Below, in pieces: positions 49,954 through 59,600 of a DNA stretch of 64,000 bases (positions within the stretch are counted from its first letter, which is position 1; every line of letters begins with the position of its first letter). Location of the stretch: positions 186,001 to 250,000 of the forward strand of contig NZ_CP083746.1 in the NCBI RefSeq assembly GCF_020151015.1, given 5' to 3'. The translations under genes and the position numbers were made by a program. A model generated the notes under the pieces. The model saw only the letters and a program-made list of their open reading frames with translations, had not been told where the DNA came from and searched no databases. Origin of the DNA: Pseudomonas sp. p1(2021b). GTDB lineage: Bacteria > Pseudomonadota > Gammaproteobacteria > Pseudomonadales > Pseudomonadaceae.

Positions 49954-51261
49954 ATGTTGAAAACCAGGATCAGCCTGGTCGCACTGGCGATGATCGCCGC
50001 GACCCAGGCCCAGGCCAACGAGCAGGCCGAAAGCAAGGGCTTCATCGAGGACAGCCACGCCAACGTCCTTCTGCGCAACGCTTACATCAATCGCGATAAG
50101 AAGCATGGCACCGACGACCAGATCGAGTGGGGCCAGGCTTTCATCGGCACCTTCAACTCCGGCTTCACTCAGGGCACCGTGGGCGTGGGCGTCGATGCCT
50201 TCGGCCTGTACGCCATCCGCCTGGATGGCGGCAAGGGCCACAACGGTGGTGCTGGCGTCGACTTCTTCAAGCCGAGCGACACCGCACCGACCAACTCCCC
50301 GCACAACCTCGCCCGTGGCGGCGCGGCAGTGAAGTTCCGTGTTTCCAACACCGTGCTCAAGTACGGTGACCAGATGCCGGCCCTGCCCGTGCTGCAATAC
50401 GACGACGCCCGCCTGCTGCCAGAGAGCTTCACCGGCACCCTGATCACGTCCAAGGAGATCAAGGGCCTGGAGCTGAACGCCGGTCGCTTCACCCAGGAAG
50501 CGCGCAAGAGCGCCGAGGGCCGTGACAGCGGTGGCCTGAAGTCGATCAACGTGTTCGGCGGTAGCTACAAGTTCACCGACAACTTCACCGCGGCGCTGTA
50601 CACCGCCGACAACGAAGATGTGATGAAGAAGCACTACCTGGGCCTGAACTATGTCTTCCCGATCGCGGCCGACCAGTCCCTGACCCTGGACTTCAACGGC
50701 TACAAGTCGGACATCGACAACAAATACGTACGTGCCGCCGGCCTGAACGGCGACTCCAACACCATCTGGAGCCTCGCTGCCACCTACGCCTTCGGCCCGC
50801 ACTCGATCACCCTGGCACACCAGCGCAGCACCGGTGACACTGGCTACAACTACGGCTGGTACCAGAACCGTGGTGGCGTGGGTGACGGTGGTTCGACCAT
50901 CTACCTGGCCAACTCCTACTGGTCCGACTTCAACGCCGAGGACGAACGCTCCTGGCAGCTGGGCTACGGCCTGGACTTCGGTGCCTTCGGCATTCCAGGC
51001 CTGACCTACAAGGTCGCCTATGTAGTGGGTGACAACATCAACACCCGCAACGCGGCCAACCCGCAGGGCTTCGGCGAGGGCAAGGAACGCGAGATCTTCA
51101 ACCAGATCCGCTACGTCGTCCAGGAAGGCCCGGCCAAGGACCTGTCGGTCAAGCTGCGTAGCTCCTTCGTACGCACCAATACCGCAGTTCGCCAGAACGG
51201 CTACAACGACGACGGCAACGAAGTCCGCGTATTCGTCGAGTACCCGATCAGCATCTTCTGA
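49954..51261 (+). CDS. OprD-family outer-membrane porin
   Basis: A 435-aa porin: signal peptide MLKTRISLVALAMIAATQAQA, then the OprD/Occ opening GFIEDSHANVLLRNAYINRDKK, EWGQAFIGTFNSGFTQGTVGVGVDAFG and a C-terminal strand ending in phenylalanine (EYPISIF). These 18-strand channels admit specific small carboxylates, amino acids or peptides. The extracellular loops cannot be assigned to a substrate here. GAAATAAGGAAAAC precedes the start and a clear terminator follows. Confidence 0.93.
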   Translation: MLKTRISLVALAMIAATQAQANEQAESKGFIEDSHANVLLRNAYINRDKKHGTDDQIEWGQAFIGTFNSGFTQGTVGVGVDAFGLYAIRLDGGKGHNGGAGVDFFKPSDTAPTNSPHNLARGGAAVKFRVSNTVLKYGDQMPALPVLQYDDARLLPESFTGTLITSKEIKGLELNAGRFTQEARKSAEGRDSGGLKSINVFGGSYKFTDNFTAALYTADNEDVMKKHYLGLNYVFPIAADQSLTLDFNGYKSDIDNKYVRAAGLNGDSNTIWSLAATYAFGPHSITLAHQRSTGDTGYNYGWYQNRGGVGDGGSTIYLANSYWSDFNAEDERSWQLGYGLDFGAFGIPGLTYKVAYVVGDNINTRNAANPQGFGEGKEREIFNQIRYVVQEGPAKDLSVKLRSSFVRTNTAVRQNGYNDDGNEVRVFVEYPISIF

Positions 51262-51277
51262 TCCTGAGCGTGTCTCG

Positions 51278-51305
51278 AAAGCCCCGGCTCGTCCGGGGCT
51301 TTTCT
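51278..51305 (+). terminator. Terminator after OprD-family porin
   Basis: AAAGCCCCGG-CTCGT-CCGGGGCTTTT is a perfect 8-bp-plus stem with a T-rich tail, 16 bases after the stop codon. Confidence 0.9.
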
Positions 51306-51414
51306 TTTTAAGTTTCTAATCCCACAGGAACCTAAGCGCTGGCGCAGTTCTTGTGGGAGATTACCCAGCCCTTCGGGCTGCGCTGTCTCGCAGAGAACAA
51401 GCGGCCAATGTTGC

Positions 51415-51567
51415 CCCTGTGGGAGCGGCGGTGCGGCGGTCCGACTTGTCCCGCGATCAAGGGCGAAGCCCTTGCCAGGCGACGGTGATATCGGGCCCGG
51501 CCTAATCGCGGGACAAGCCCGCTCCCACAGGTGCCGCAAAGAGAGCGAGCTTGTCCCCGCGATTGGA
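51415..51567. repeat. REP cluster (three units)
   Basis: Three REP-like units with cores related to GCGGGACAAGCCCGC lie in alternating orientation between the convergent porin and glutamate-synthase-like genes; the first is interrupted (GAGCGGCGGTGCGGCGG). Confidence 0.7.
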
Positions 51568-51581
51568 GCGCGCCGCGGCCC

Positions 51582-53246
51582 TTACGCTGGAGTCGTTTCC
51601 TTCCGGCGTGCCACAGCCGCTATCGGCGCCGCTTCTCCCGCTTGCGGCGCAAAACTGTCACTGCGCGCCATTCGCCACATCCGCCCATAGAACTCGCTCT
51701 CGATCGAGCCACCGAGCAACTCGCCCGGCTTGAGAAACTGATGCAGCTCCGAAAACAGGCTGATCTGGCTGGGGCTGATACGCCGCGCCAGATGCTTGGG
51801 CTTGAGCTCCGACGGATGTTCCAGGCCCGCCGCCGCGAGCATCTCGGCCAGGGCATGCAAGGTGTTGCGATGAAAGCTGGCCACCCGCTCGGCCTTCTCC
51901 GGCACCACCAGCGCGCGCTGGCGCAGCGGGTCCTGGGTGGCGACCCCGGTGGGGCACTTGTTGGTGTGGCAGCTCTGCGACTGGATGCAGCCGATGGCGA
52001 ACATGAAGCCGCGGGCAGAATTGACCCAGTCCGCGCCGATGGCCAGCACGCTGGCGATGTCGAAGGCGCTGACGATCTTGCCCGCCGCACCGATGCGAAT
52101 GCGATCGCGTAGGTTCAGGCCCACCAGGGTGTTGTGCACGAACATCAGCCCTTCGCGCATCGGCACGCCCATGTTGTCGCTGAACTCCCTGGGCGCTGCG
52201 CCTGTGCCCCCTTCCTTGCCATCGACGACGATGAAATCCGGGGTGATGCCGGTGGCCAGCATGGCCTTGGCGATCCCCATGAATTCCCAGGGGTGGCCCA
52301 GGCAGAACTTGAAGCCCACCGGCTTGCCGCCAGACAGTTCGCGCAGGCGACCAATGAACTGCAACAGCTCCACCGGCGTGCGGAAGGCGCTGTGGGCAGC
52401 AGGCGAAATACAGTCCTCGCCGACCCGAACGCCCCGGGTGGCGGCAATCTCCGGGCTGACCTTATGCCCTGGCAGGATGCCGCCATGGCCCGGCTTGGCG
52501 CCTTGGCTGAGCTTGATCTCGATCATCTTCACCTGCGGGGCGCGCGCCTGCTCGGCGAAGCGCGCCGGGTCGAAGCGGCCCTCTTCGGTACGGCAGCCGA
52601 AGTAGCCGCTACCGATCTCCCAGATCAGGTCGCCGCCATGCTCGCGGTGATAGGGGCTGATGCTGCCCTCGCCGGTGTCATGGGCGAACCGGCCCAGACG
52701 TGCGCCCTTGTTCAAGGCCCCGATGGCATTGGCGCTCAGGGCCCCGAAGCTCATGGCCGAGATGTTGAAGATCGACGCCGAATAAGGCAGCCGGCACTGC
52801 GGGCCGCCGATGGCGATGCGAAACGAGGCCGGGTCCGGCGTTGCCACCGGCAGCATCGAATGGCTGATGAACTCGAAGCCAGGCTTGTAGGCATCGTTGA
52901 GCGTACCGAAGGCCTTTTCCGCGCTTTCATTCTTGGCCCGGGCATACACCAGCGAACGTTGCGAACGAGAGAAGGGCAGTTTGTCGTCGTCGCCTTCGAT
53001 CAGGTACTGGCGGATTTCCGGGCGGATGGTCTCGATCAAGTAACGGATATTGCCCAGGATCGGGTAGTTGCGCCGCACCGCGTGGTGGCTCTGGCGCAGA
53101 TCGTTCAGGCCGACCAGGCTGAGCAGCGCCGTTACCAGCGTGAACGGCCAGATCCAGGCGTGCTGGGCAAGGAATGGGAGGCTGGCGAAGGTGAACAGCA
53201 GGCAGGCGGCCAGGCAGGCGTAACGGGTGGAGAATGCGTGTTTCAT
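51582..53246 (-). CDS. FMN-binding glutamate-synthase-family protein, membrane-anchored
   Basis: A 554-aa protein with two N-terminal hydrophobic segments (YACLAACLLFTFASLPFLA and FTLVTALLSLVGL), followed by the FMN/central domain of glutamate synthase large subunit (SAMSFGALSANAIGALN, EGSISPYHREHGGDLIWEIGSGYFGCR, VVDGKEGGTGAAP, GADWVNSARGFM). The cluster CIQSQSCHTNKCPTGV resembles the iron-sulfur-binding cysteines of GltB. There is no glutaminase domain, so it is not a full glutamate synthase; the donor and acceptor are unknown. Confidence 0.87.
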   Translation of the reverse strand: MKHAFSTRYACLAACLLFTFASLPFLAQHAWIWPFTLVTALLSLVGLNDLRQSHHAVRRNYPILGNIRYLIETIRPEIRQYLIEGDDDKLPFSRSQRSLVYARAKNESAEKAFGTLNDAYKPGFEFISHSMLPVATPDPASFRIAIGGPQCRLPYSASIFNISAMSFGALSANAIGALNKGARLGRFAHDTGEGSISPYHREHGGDLIWEIGSGYFGCRTEEGRFDPARFAEQARAPQVKMIEIKLSQGAKPGHGGILPGHKVSPEIAATRGVRVGEDCISPAAHSAFRTPVELLQFIGRLRELSGGKPVGFKFCLGHPWEFMGIAKAMLATGITPDFIVVDGKEGGTGAAPREFSDNMGVPMREGLMFVHNTLVGLNLRDRIRIGAAGKIVSAFDIASVLAIGADWVNSARGFMFAIGCIQSQSCHTNKCPTGVATQDPLRQRALVVPEKAERVASFHRNTLHALAEMLAAAGLEHPSELKPKHLARRISPSQISLFSELHQFLKPGELLGGSIESEFYGRMWRMARSDSFAPQAGEAAPIAAVARRKETTPA

Positions 53247-53459
53247 GGGTCCATCGCTGACGGGATGACCCGACCTAGGATAGGCAAAGCCCGCGCGGGG
53301 AAAACCAGGGGTTTCGGTAAAAGACTGTTACCTGGCCCGTTAAGCAGAACGCTGGAGATGCCTGGTCGACAGCAAGATCGTGCATCACTTCTCTCGGCCA
53401 TGGCGCCGAAGTGCTCGGCATACTTGCCCAGAGCAGCCCCCTTCATGGTGGGTATGGTG

Positions 53460-53495
53460 TTGATAACTCCGTATCGGTGGTTATAATAACCACCG
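53460..53495 (+). promoter_or_regulatory. hicAB promoter and operator
   Basis: TTGATA (53460-53465) and TATAAT (53482-53487) with 16-bp spacing form a strong sigma70 promoter 23 bases before hicA. A perfect inverted repeat with 10-base arms CGGTGGTTAT and ATAACCACCG about one central A spans 53475-53495 and covers the -10 box, so HicB-type repression is likely. Confidence 0.75.
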
Positions 53496-53517
53496 TTCGG
53501 CTGACCAAGGAAAGGTC

Positions 53518-53709
53518 GTGAACAGCCGCGAATTGATTTCACCCATAGAAGCCGACGGTTGGTACCTGGTGCGAAGCCGGGGGAGCCACCGCCACTTCAA
53601 GCATTCCTGCAAGAAAGGCTTGGTGACGATTCCTCATCCCAAGAAGGACCTGCTGCCGGCCACGATCGCCAGCGTGCTGCGCCAAGCGCAGATCAGGTAT
53701 GCCAGCTGA
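53518..53709 (+). CDS. hicA: HicA-type mRNA interferase toxin
   Basis: A 63-aa double-stranded-RNA-binding-like toxin: NSRELISPIEADGWYLVRSRGSHRHFKH, with the catalytic histidine H24 in GSHRHF, then VTIPHPKKDLLPATIASVLRQAQI. HicA cleaves mRNA and arrests growth. Starts with GTG after AAGGAAAGG. It is 18 bases upstream of its antitoxin gene, under the palindrome-covered promoter. Confidence 0.92.
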   Translation: MNSRELISPIEADGWYLVRSRGSHRHFKHSCKKGLVTIPHPKKDLLPATIASVLRQAQIRYAS

Positions 53710-53727
53710 ACCAGGAGATATACGCAC

Positions 53728-54135
53728 ATGCTTTTCCCTATCGCGATCTTCCCCGGCGACGACAGCCATGCCTGGGGCGTAGAAGTACCGGATATACCGG
53801 GTTGCTTCTCGGCGGGCGAGGATCTGGACGACGCCATGGCCATGGCTCGCGAGGCCATTGAAGGCCACTTGGAACTGCTCGCGCAGGATGAACAGGAGAT
53901 CCCCAAGGCCAGCAAGGTCACCGTGCACGCGGCCAACCCAACCTTCGCCGGTTGTACCTGGGCGCTGGTCGACATCGATATCACCCGTTACCTGGGCAAG
54001 GCGGAAAAACTCAATATCACCTTGCCGGCCTATCTGCTGAACCGCATCGATGCCTACGTGAAGAACCACCCCGAACAGAAAAGCCGTTCGGGGTTCCTGG
54101 CTGAGGCTGCGCTCAAGGTGCTGCAGGGGCAATAA
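53728..54135 (+). CDS. hicB: HicB-type antitoxin
   Basis: A 135-aa antitoxin: N-terminal partial RNase-H-like fold (WGVEVPDIPGCFSAGEDLDDAMAMAREAIEGHLELL) that binds HicA, and a C-terminal ribbon-helix-helix (KLNITLPAYLLNRIDAYVKNH...SGFLAEAALKVL) that should bind the upstream palindrome. Start follows CAGGAG. A complete and apparently functional pair. Confidence 0.92.
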   Translation: MLFPIAIFPGDDSHAWGVEVPDIPGCFSAGEDLDDAMAMAREAIEGHLELLAQDEQEIPKASKVTVHAANPTFAGCTWALVDIDITRYLGKAEKLNITLPAYLLNRIDAYVKNHPEQKSRSGFLAEAALKVLQGQ

Positions 54136-54174
54136 GGCGCATCACCTCGTTGCCCTGCAACAGTCTGGTTGGCG

Positions 54175-55560
54175 TCAGCCTTTGTCCTGCCTCAGAGCGC
54201 GGACGCTGCCCGGCTCGGCGGTCTCACGCAGGTATTCCTCCAGCGAGTCGTCGAGCGCCTGCAGCCAGCGCGTGTGATGGGGCACGGCGGCGGTGCCGGT
54301 CATTACCGAGCGGTAGGAGCGGTCGCGGTAACCCATGATGTCGTGCTTCTTGTCGTTCTTCCATTTGAGGAAGATGCGGTTGACTGCATCGATGTCGAAG
54401 CTTGGGTAGTCGGTCTGGCTGATCAGGTGCTGGATATGCCGGCCCTGGAATTCATACATCGACGCAGTGGTTTCCAAAGCCTCCTCTTCGGCGCGCCAGC
54501 GCGCGCTGTCGGCCTGCATGGTGGCGTGGTCGGGCAGGCGGATGCGGCCGAGCATCACGTCGCGGGCGAACCAGGCCTGGGCATCGAACAGGTTGAAGCT
54601 GTACCACAGGTCCTGCATGCCCAGGTACATCAACTGCGGGTTGGCCTCCCACACCACGCCCTGATACAGGCCCAGCGGCCACAGGCGATTGTTGGTGCGC
54701 AGGGTCAACTCATCGGGCAGGAACGGGAAGTGGTGCTGGTAGCCGGTGCACAGGATGATCGCATCCACCCGCTTGCTGGAGCCGTCGGCGAAATACGCCA
54801 CATCACCCTCGACCCGTTGCAGTTGCGGCCGCTCCTCCCAGCCTTTGGGCCATTGGTAGCCCATGGGCTGCGTGCGGTAGGCGCTGGTGATCGAGCGAGC
54901 GCCGTACTTGTAGCACTGCGAGCCGATGTCCTCGGCCGAATAGCTGCTGCCGACGATCAGCACATCCTTGCCGGCGAACTCCAACGCATCGCGGAAATCG
55001 TGGGCATGCAGGATGCGCCCGGAGAACCGCTCGAAGCCCGGGAACGACGGCACGTTCGGCGTCGAGAAATGCCCGCTGGCCACCACTACGTAGTCGAATT
55101 CCTGCTCGATGCCCTGGCCGGCGGCATAGTCGTGGGCGGTGACAGTGAAGGTACGGCGCTCGGCGTCGAAGCGCACCGCCTTGACCACGGTGTTGAAGCG
55201 GATGTACTGGCGCACATCGGCTTTCTTCACCCGGCCCTGGATGTAGTCCCAGAGCACCTCGCGAGGCGGGTAGGACGAAATAGGCCGGCCGAAATGCTCA
55301 TCGAAGCTGTAATCGGCGAACTCCAGGCATTCCTTCGGCCCGTTCGACCAGAGGTAGCGATACATGCTGCCGTGAACCGGCTCGCCGTGCTCGTCCAGCC
55401 CGGTACGCCAGGTGTAGTTCCACATGCCGCCCCAGTCGGCCTGCTTCTCGAAGCAGACGATCTCGGGCATGGGTTCGCCCTTGGCATGGGCGGATTGGAA
55501 AGCACGCAGTTGCGCCAGGCCAGACGGGCCGGCGCCGATGATGGCGACACGAATAGTCAT
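54175..55560 (-). CDS. Flavin-containing monooxygenase
   Basis: A 461-aa FMO of the bacterial trimethylamine-monooxygenase-like group: FAD motif [12 protein letters not shown] at residues 7-18, the FMO fingerprint [18 protein letters not shown] motif [12 protein letters not shown] and the [12 protein letters not shown] ending motif. Such enzymes N- or S-oxygenate small amines or sulfides. Both nucleotide sites are intact. The downstream neighbour is hicB on the other strand; the upstream region has a small uncertain frame. Confidence 0.9.
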   Translation of the reverse strand: MTIRVAIIGAGPSGLAQLRAFQSAHAKGEPMPEIVCFEKQADWGGMWNYTWRTGLDEHGEPVHGSMYRYLWSNGPKECLEFADYSFDEHFGRPISSYPPREVLWDYIQGRVKKADVRQYIRFNTVVKAVRFDAERRTFTVTAHDYAAGQGIEQEFDYVVVASGHFSTPNVPSFPGFERFSGRILHAHDFRDALEFAGKDVLIVGSSYSAEDIGSQCYKYGARSITSAYRTQPMGYQWPKGWEERPQLQRVEGDVAYFADGSSKRVDAIILCTGYQHHFPFLPDELTLRTNNRLWPLGLYQGVVWEANPQLMYLGMQDLWYSFNLFDAQAWFARDVMLGRIRLPDHATMQADSARWRAEEEALETTASMYEFQGRHIQHLISQTDYPSFDIDAVNRIFLKWKNDKKHDIMGYRDRSYRSVMTGTAAVPHHTRWLQALDDSLEEYLRETAEPGSVRALRQDKG

Positions 55561-55653
55561 GAAGATGTCCTGTTAACACAAATCAAAGGCAAGACCTCCC
55601 CAACCCCGAACGGCAATGGGCCTAGGGTTGCGGATGGGCGAAGGCTTCAGGTG

Positions 55654-55857
55654 TCAGCAGGCAGGCGGAGGCACGGGGCGCTTGCGCTTGTGCGCCAGCA
55701 GCATGTCCCGAGGCGGGATCGACAGGGTGTGGAACAATGTCGAAAGTGGCGAACAGCCGAGGGTGGAGCGGACAACGGCAGGGAAGGGCCCGGTGGCCTT
55801 GCCGAGCAAACCGGCAAGCGGGCCATGGGACCGATAGATACGTGTGATCTCGTACAT
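55654..55857 (-). CDS. Uncertain small frame, 67 aa
   Basis: A 67-aa basic frame (MYEITRIYRSHGPLAGLLGK...LLAHKRKRPVPPPAC) between the monooxygenase and DUF3079 genes on the same strand. There is no signal peptide or recognisable motif and only a weak ribosome site. Retained because it fills a 360-bp gap that otherwise holds nothing visible. Confidence 0.3.
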   Translation of the reverse strand: MYEITRIYRSHGPLAGLLGKATGPFPAVVRSTLGCSPLSTLFHTLSIPPRDMLLAHKRKRPVPPPAC

Positions 55858-55924
55858 GGGGGCTTGTAATGCCTCTTTTCTTTATGGATGCCTTTTTAGC
55901 TATAACGCATCGAAGGAAAGCATT

Positions 55925-56146
55925 TCAAGGTTTGTCATTGTTCGCGCAAGAGAACGACGGTACCTCGCTTGCCTGTGATTCAGGCGCTTTGACGTCCTGG
56001 TTCCAATCTTCATCGAACAACTCCGCCGGGTGTTGGGTCCGCTCCGAACCGTTGCCACAGGCCAGTGCCTTGGCCGGGCAGTACAGGTCGCAGCCCCAGC
56101 AGATGCGTTCGGGGTGGCTGGGGTTTAGGGGGAATTTCTTGGCCAT
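55925..56146 (-). CDS. DUF3079 cysteine-rich small protein
   Basis: A 73-aa protein beginning MAKKFPLNPSHPERICWGCD, the DUF3079 hallmark, with four cysteines (CWGC, CPAKALAC) that could bind a metal or iron-sulfur centre. The C-terminal tail EDWNQDVKAPES is acidic. ATG at 56146 follows GAAGG. Function unknown. It is the last chromosomal gene before the island boundary. Confidence 0.82.
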   Translation of the reverse strand: MAKKFPLNPSHPERICWGCDLYCPAKALACGNGSERTQHPAELFDEDWNQDVKAPESQASEVPSFSCANNDKP

Positions 56147-56232
56147 GTACCGGCCTTCGTTTGGGTGTGGATAACACCAGAGGCTAGGCGGTGGGGGAAA
56201 GGGGGCGTTGATTGGCGTCAACGGGGCGAAGC

Positions 56233-56262
56233 AAAAAAGGCCCACCTTTCGGTGAGCCTTTT
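56233..56262 (-). terminator. Terminator left of the island, probably native to tRNA-Thr
   Basis: On the minus strand AAAAGGCTCACC-GAAA-GGTGGGCCTTTTTT is a strong terminator directly beyond the left copy of the tRNA 3' end, so before insertion it would have ended the tRNA-Thr transcript. Confidence 0.8.
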
Positions 56263-56274
56263 GAGTACTGCGTA

Positions 56275-56296
56275 TGGTGCGGCACCAGGAGTCGAA
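56275..56296. repeat. Left attachment-site copy of tRNA-Thr 3' end
   Basis: TGGTGC-GGCACCAGGAGTCGAA matches the tRNA 3' end at 63964-63986 with one missing base and one substitution, in the same orientation. Similarity stops beyond this point, as expected of an integration-site duplicate. Confidence 0.75.
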
Positions 56297-56316
56297 GATG
56301 GTCACAATCATCTGAA

Positions 56317-56574
56317 TTAATTGATATTTCCGTGGTGCTCAATCTTTCCTATCCCTAAAACTATCCTTGGCCTCTCAGGCAACCGCTCAAATGTGTTTGC
56401 GGTGGTAAACCATGCAAAGCTGGCGTTCCAGCAAAGAGCGTTTTTAATCAACCTGTCGAAGTAAAGATTGATCGAAAGCGAGGTGCGATTAACCTGGGTC
56501 AGTAAAATTTTGTTAATGCTCCCCGGCACCGCTTCCTCCCCCCCATGTGCTATATGGGAGGGAGTGTATGGCAA
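56317..56574 (-). CDS. Hypothetical protein at island left end, 85 aa
   Basis: An 85-aa frame starting with TTG (MPYTPSHIAHGGEEAV...RIVLGIGKIEHHGNIN) just inside the left repeat and 59 bases after the large cargo gene on the same strand. No recognisable motif and no good ribosome site. It may be a small cargo protein or chance coding. Confidence 0.3.
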   Translation of the reverse strand: MPYTPSHIAHGGEEAVPGSINKILLTQVNRTSLSINLYFDRLIKNALCWNASFAWFTTANTFERLPERPRIVLGIGKIEHHGNIN

Positions 56575-56633
56575 TGTCCAAATAGTCAGATTGAATTAAA
56601 TTGTCGTATTTTCAGCTTGTGCTGGTTTATAGA

Positions 56634-59600
56634 TTATAGAAGAAGACCAAGGCGCGCATAGAAATAAGCAGTCGAAATATCAGAGCTTCCCTTGATGGTA
56701 GGAGATTTCTTTATTTCAACATTCAAGCGTTTAAGGGAAGACATTTCTCGTTCTTCCTTTCCACGTAATCTCCAAGACAATGAACTATATCGATAAAGCT
56801 GCAAGAGATTGTGAATCTCTTTGTCGGCAGAAAAAATGTGCCACAGAATGTCATGGCATTTATTGAACTGGGTGTAAAAACCTTCATTGTAAAGGTAGTG
56901 GTATATTTTGATTAGTTCATTTTTGTCCTGAAGGGTCAAGAGAATTTGCCCTTTTGTTGCTAGCTCTCCCAGCGAAATCATTCCACGCATCACGTTGTAG
57001 TGGTCTTGGTTTTGTTTTGCCTCTCTAACTAACTTATAGAGAGTGTCGGCTTTTTGGTCAGGGTCGGAAATTGATTTTATTCGTGAGAACCCAATGTTGA
57101 ACGCGACGGTTAGTGAATTTTGTTTTCTCGCTTTTGCCTCTAATTTGTCGAGCTTGGAATTTATGTCGAGCCCTTGTTCAGAGTTTTCTAGAATAATTTG
57201 GTTGGCGGTGAGTGCCCTTGAGCTACGTGGTTCTAGGGAAATGATTTTCTTCGCATAATCTATGGCCTCTTGGCCTTGGCCCAAATAGTTGTAACAGTGT
57301 GCCAGGTTCAGATAGGCGCTTATTTTCGTGGTTTTGTCAGATATGCCAGGCAGGACCGTGAGAAGCATCTCTTTAGCTTTTTCGGATGCGATCTTACCAT
57401 CGATCATTCGCAGAGCTTTCGCATGCTGATATACCGCATATTCATATGAGGCTTGAGTGACTTTTCCTTGCAGCATTGGAAGTATATAATCGAACAGCTC
57501 GATTGCGCTTTTGAAATAGTCTCCTCTTAATAGCGCAGCTCCATGTGCTGATACAAGCTGCATGGCGTTCTGAAGCTTGCGAGTATTATCCGCAGCTTCA
57601 GTCACAATCTGCATGATAATTGTTCTTGCATTGTGCATCTCTGCAACAGCTTTATTGGGCTGGTCAAATCGATAAGCAGTTGGGGGCTTACTTTGACCAC
57701 TACCCCAGTCAGTGCCGAAATACAGTTTGGCCGCACCATCATTCAGACGCTTTAGCTCAGCAGTATCTAAATTCGCATGTAGCCATTCTCTTGCCGCGCG
57801 AGTAATTATTAGTCGTTTAGGCCTATCTGTGCCGCCACCTCTGTCGAACTGTTCTATTTCTTCTGCGTATAGCAAGCCGCGCTGCTGAAGTATCTGTGCG
57901 TGTGCAAAGAACACAGGCTTGGTTTTGTCGAAATTCTTGATTCGACCAAGCTCTTCGCCGTGTGAGAAAACAGAAAGTGATTTTAGGAGGACGTAAGAGC
58001 GTTTGAGTGTCTCGTCTTTAGACTCAGATAATTCAAGTATCGCCCTTTGAAGCATTCCAGCAGGCGATGCTGAAGCGCCAGGCGGTGAAGTGGTAATTTC
58101 ACTTAGTGAAGCCACATTAAGACTTCTTAAGTCCGTTTCTATTAAATTTGGCAAGCCATCGGTATGATTGTAAATCCTCAAGATATCTTCTGGGCTTAGA
58201 GCCTGTGCTGATCCCAAATGGTGATTTTCAATGAAGTATCTAGTGTCTGCTTTATCCAGAGCAGTTATTTCAACAAAATCAAGATCGTTTGCAGGTGGCC
58301 TAAGTCTGCTGCGTAGTATTACTTTCAGTGCTGGACAGTATGATAATACGATGCCCGCCAATTCTTCTAAGTCAAGCTGTAGCTTTAAAGCTTCATCGAT
58401 TTCGTCGGTAAACGGAATGTCATCGAAAAGTAGGTATGAATCTTGATGTGTGGCGAGTGCTCCGCATAATGACTCGAAGCTAAATCCATACTTTATTCGT
58501 ATGTTTTGATAAAATTCGCTCCGGTTGACGTAATCGCTCATGTCTATCTTATAGAATTGGCATCTGGTAGTTGATATTCTTTTCTGAGTGGACCAGATAA
58601 ATCCGTTTTCGCCCATTCCCCAGTCGGCTGCTAACCAAAGCCGTCTTGAACTAGTCAGGATCTTACGAGCCTGCTCTTGCTGAACGAGTCTCACACCCAT
58701 GGCTTCAGGAGCGGCTGGGAGTATAATTACTAAATTTTCTATGTTGGCTTTCAGTTCGCCGCTTGTAATTTCGGTGGAAATTATTGCGTCTGAGAATTTG
58801 TTTTCTAATTGAGCCGGTTTGATAGGTTCTTGGCGTCGATTAAGTTCGAATGAGTGCGCAATGTAGTTATCATTGTTAATGGGGAGTGTCATGTCAGGGC
58901 CCATGACACGCTCCCCTGTGCCTGATATAACGCGAGAAGCTCGTGGCCATATCTCTAAACTGGCAAGATGACCGTCTGTTATTTTTATTGAGTTGAAGGA
59001 ATAACCGTGTGCTCTTTGTATGTTGTTTCCGAATGTTTCTAGTCCGAATAAAGATGCGCTCTGCATGGATCTTTTAGGAAGAGCACCCAAGTGTGTTTTT
59101 TGTATAGCGGCGGGCTCATGCATGTGCCCATAAAGGTGTGCATCGAATCTACCGCCGATGTCAATATCCTGATTAAAAAGGGTCAAGCTTTCTGAGTGCA
59201 GCCAGTCAAGCGGATGGTGGGTTACCAAAAAGTTTAGAACATTTTGTTTTGCCCAATCTGACGGATTGTTATCGGTAATTTCAAGAAGCTGTCGTGGATC
59301 TATGTGCAGTTGTCCTTTGAAATCGCCGGCCGCAACTTGTAGCCATGTCGAGTTAAGTCCAATAAAGCCTACTCGGAAATCGTCTTTCTCATACACCGCA
59401 GACACATCACCAGGGAAAGTTCCGGAAACTCCAGATAGCAAAGGAATTCCGTTTTTTTTCAATTCATTCAGCCAGTTCGTGTAGTTTGAAAAATATTCGC
59501 CTACAGTTTTTCTATAAATTTCACCCTTTGTGCCCCAAAAATCTGCTCTCAATTCTCCAAGGTCCCACCATCTTGTTAAAGCAAGACACATTGGGTCAAT

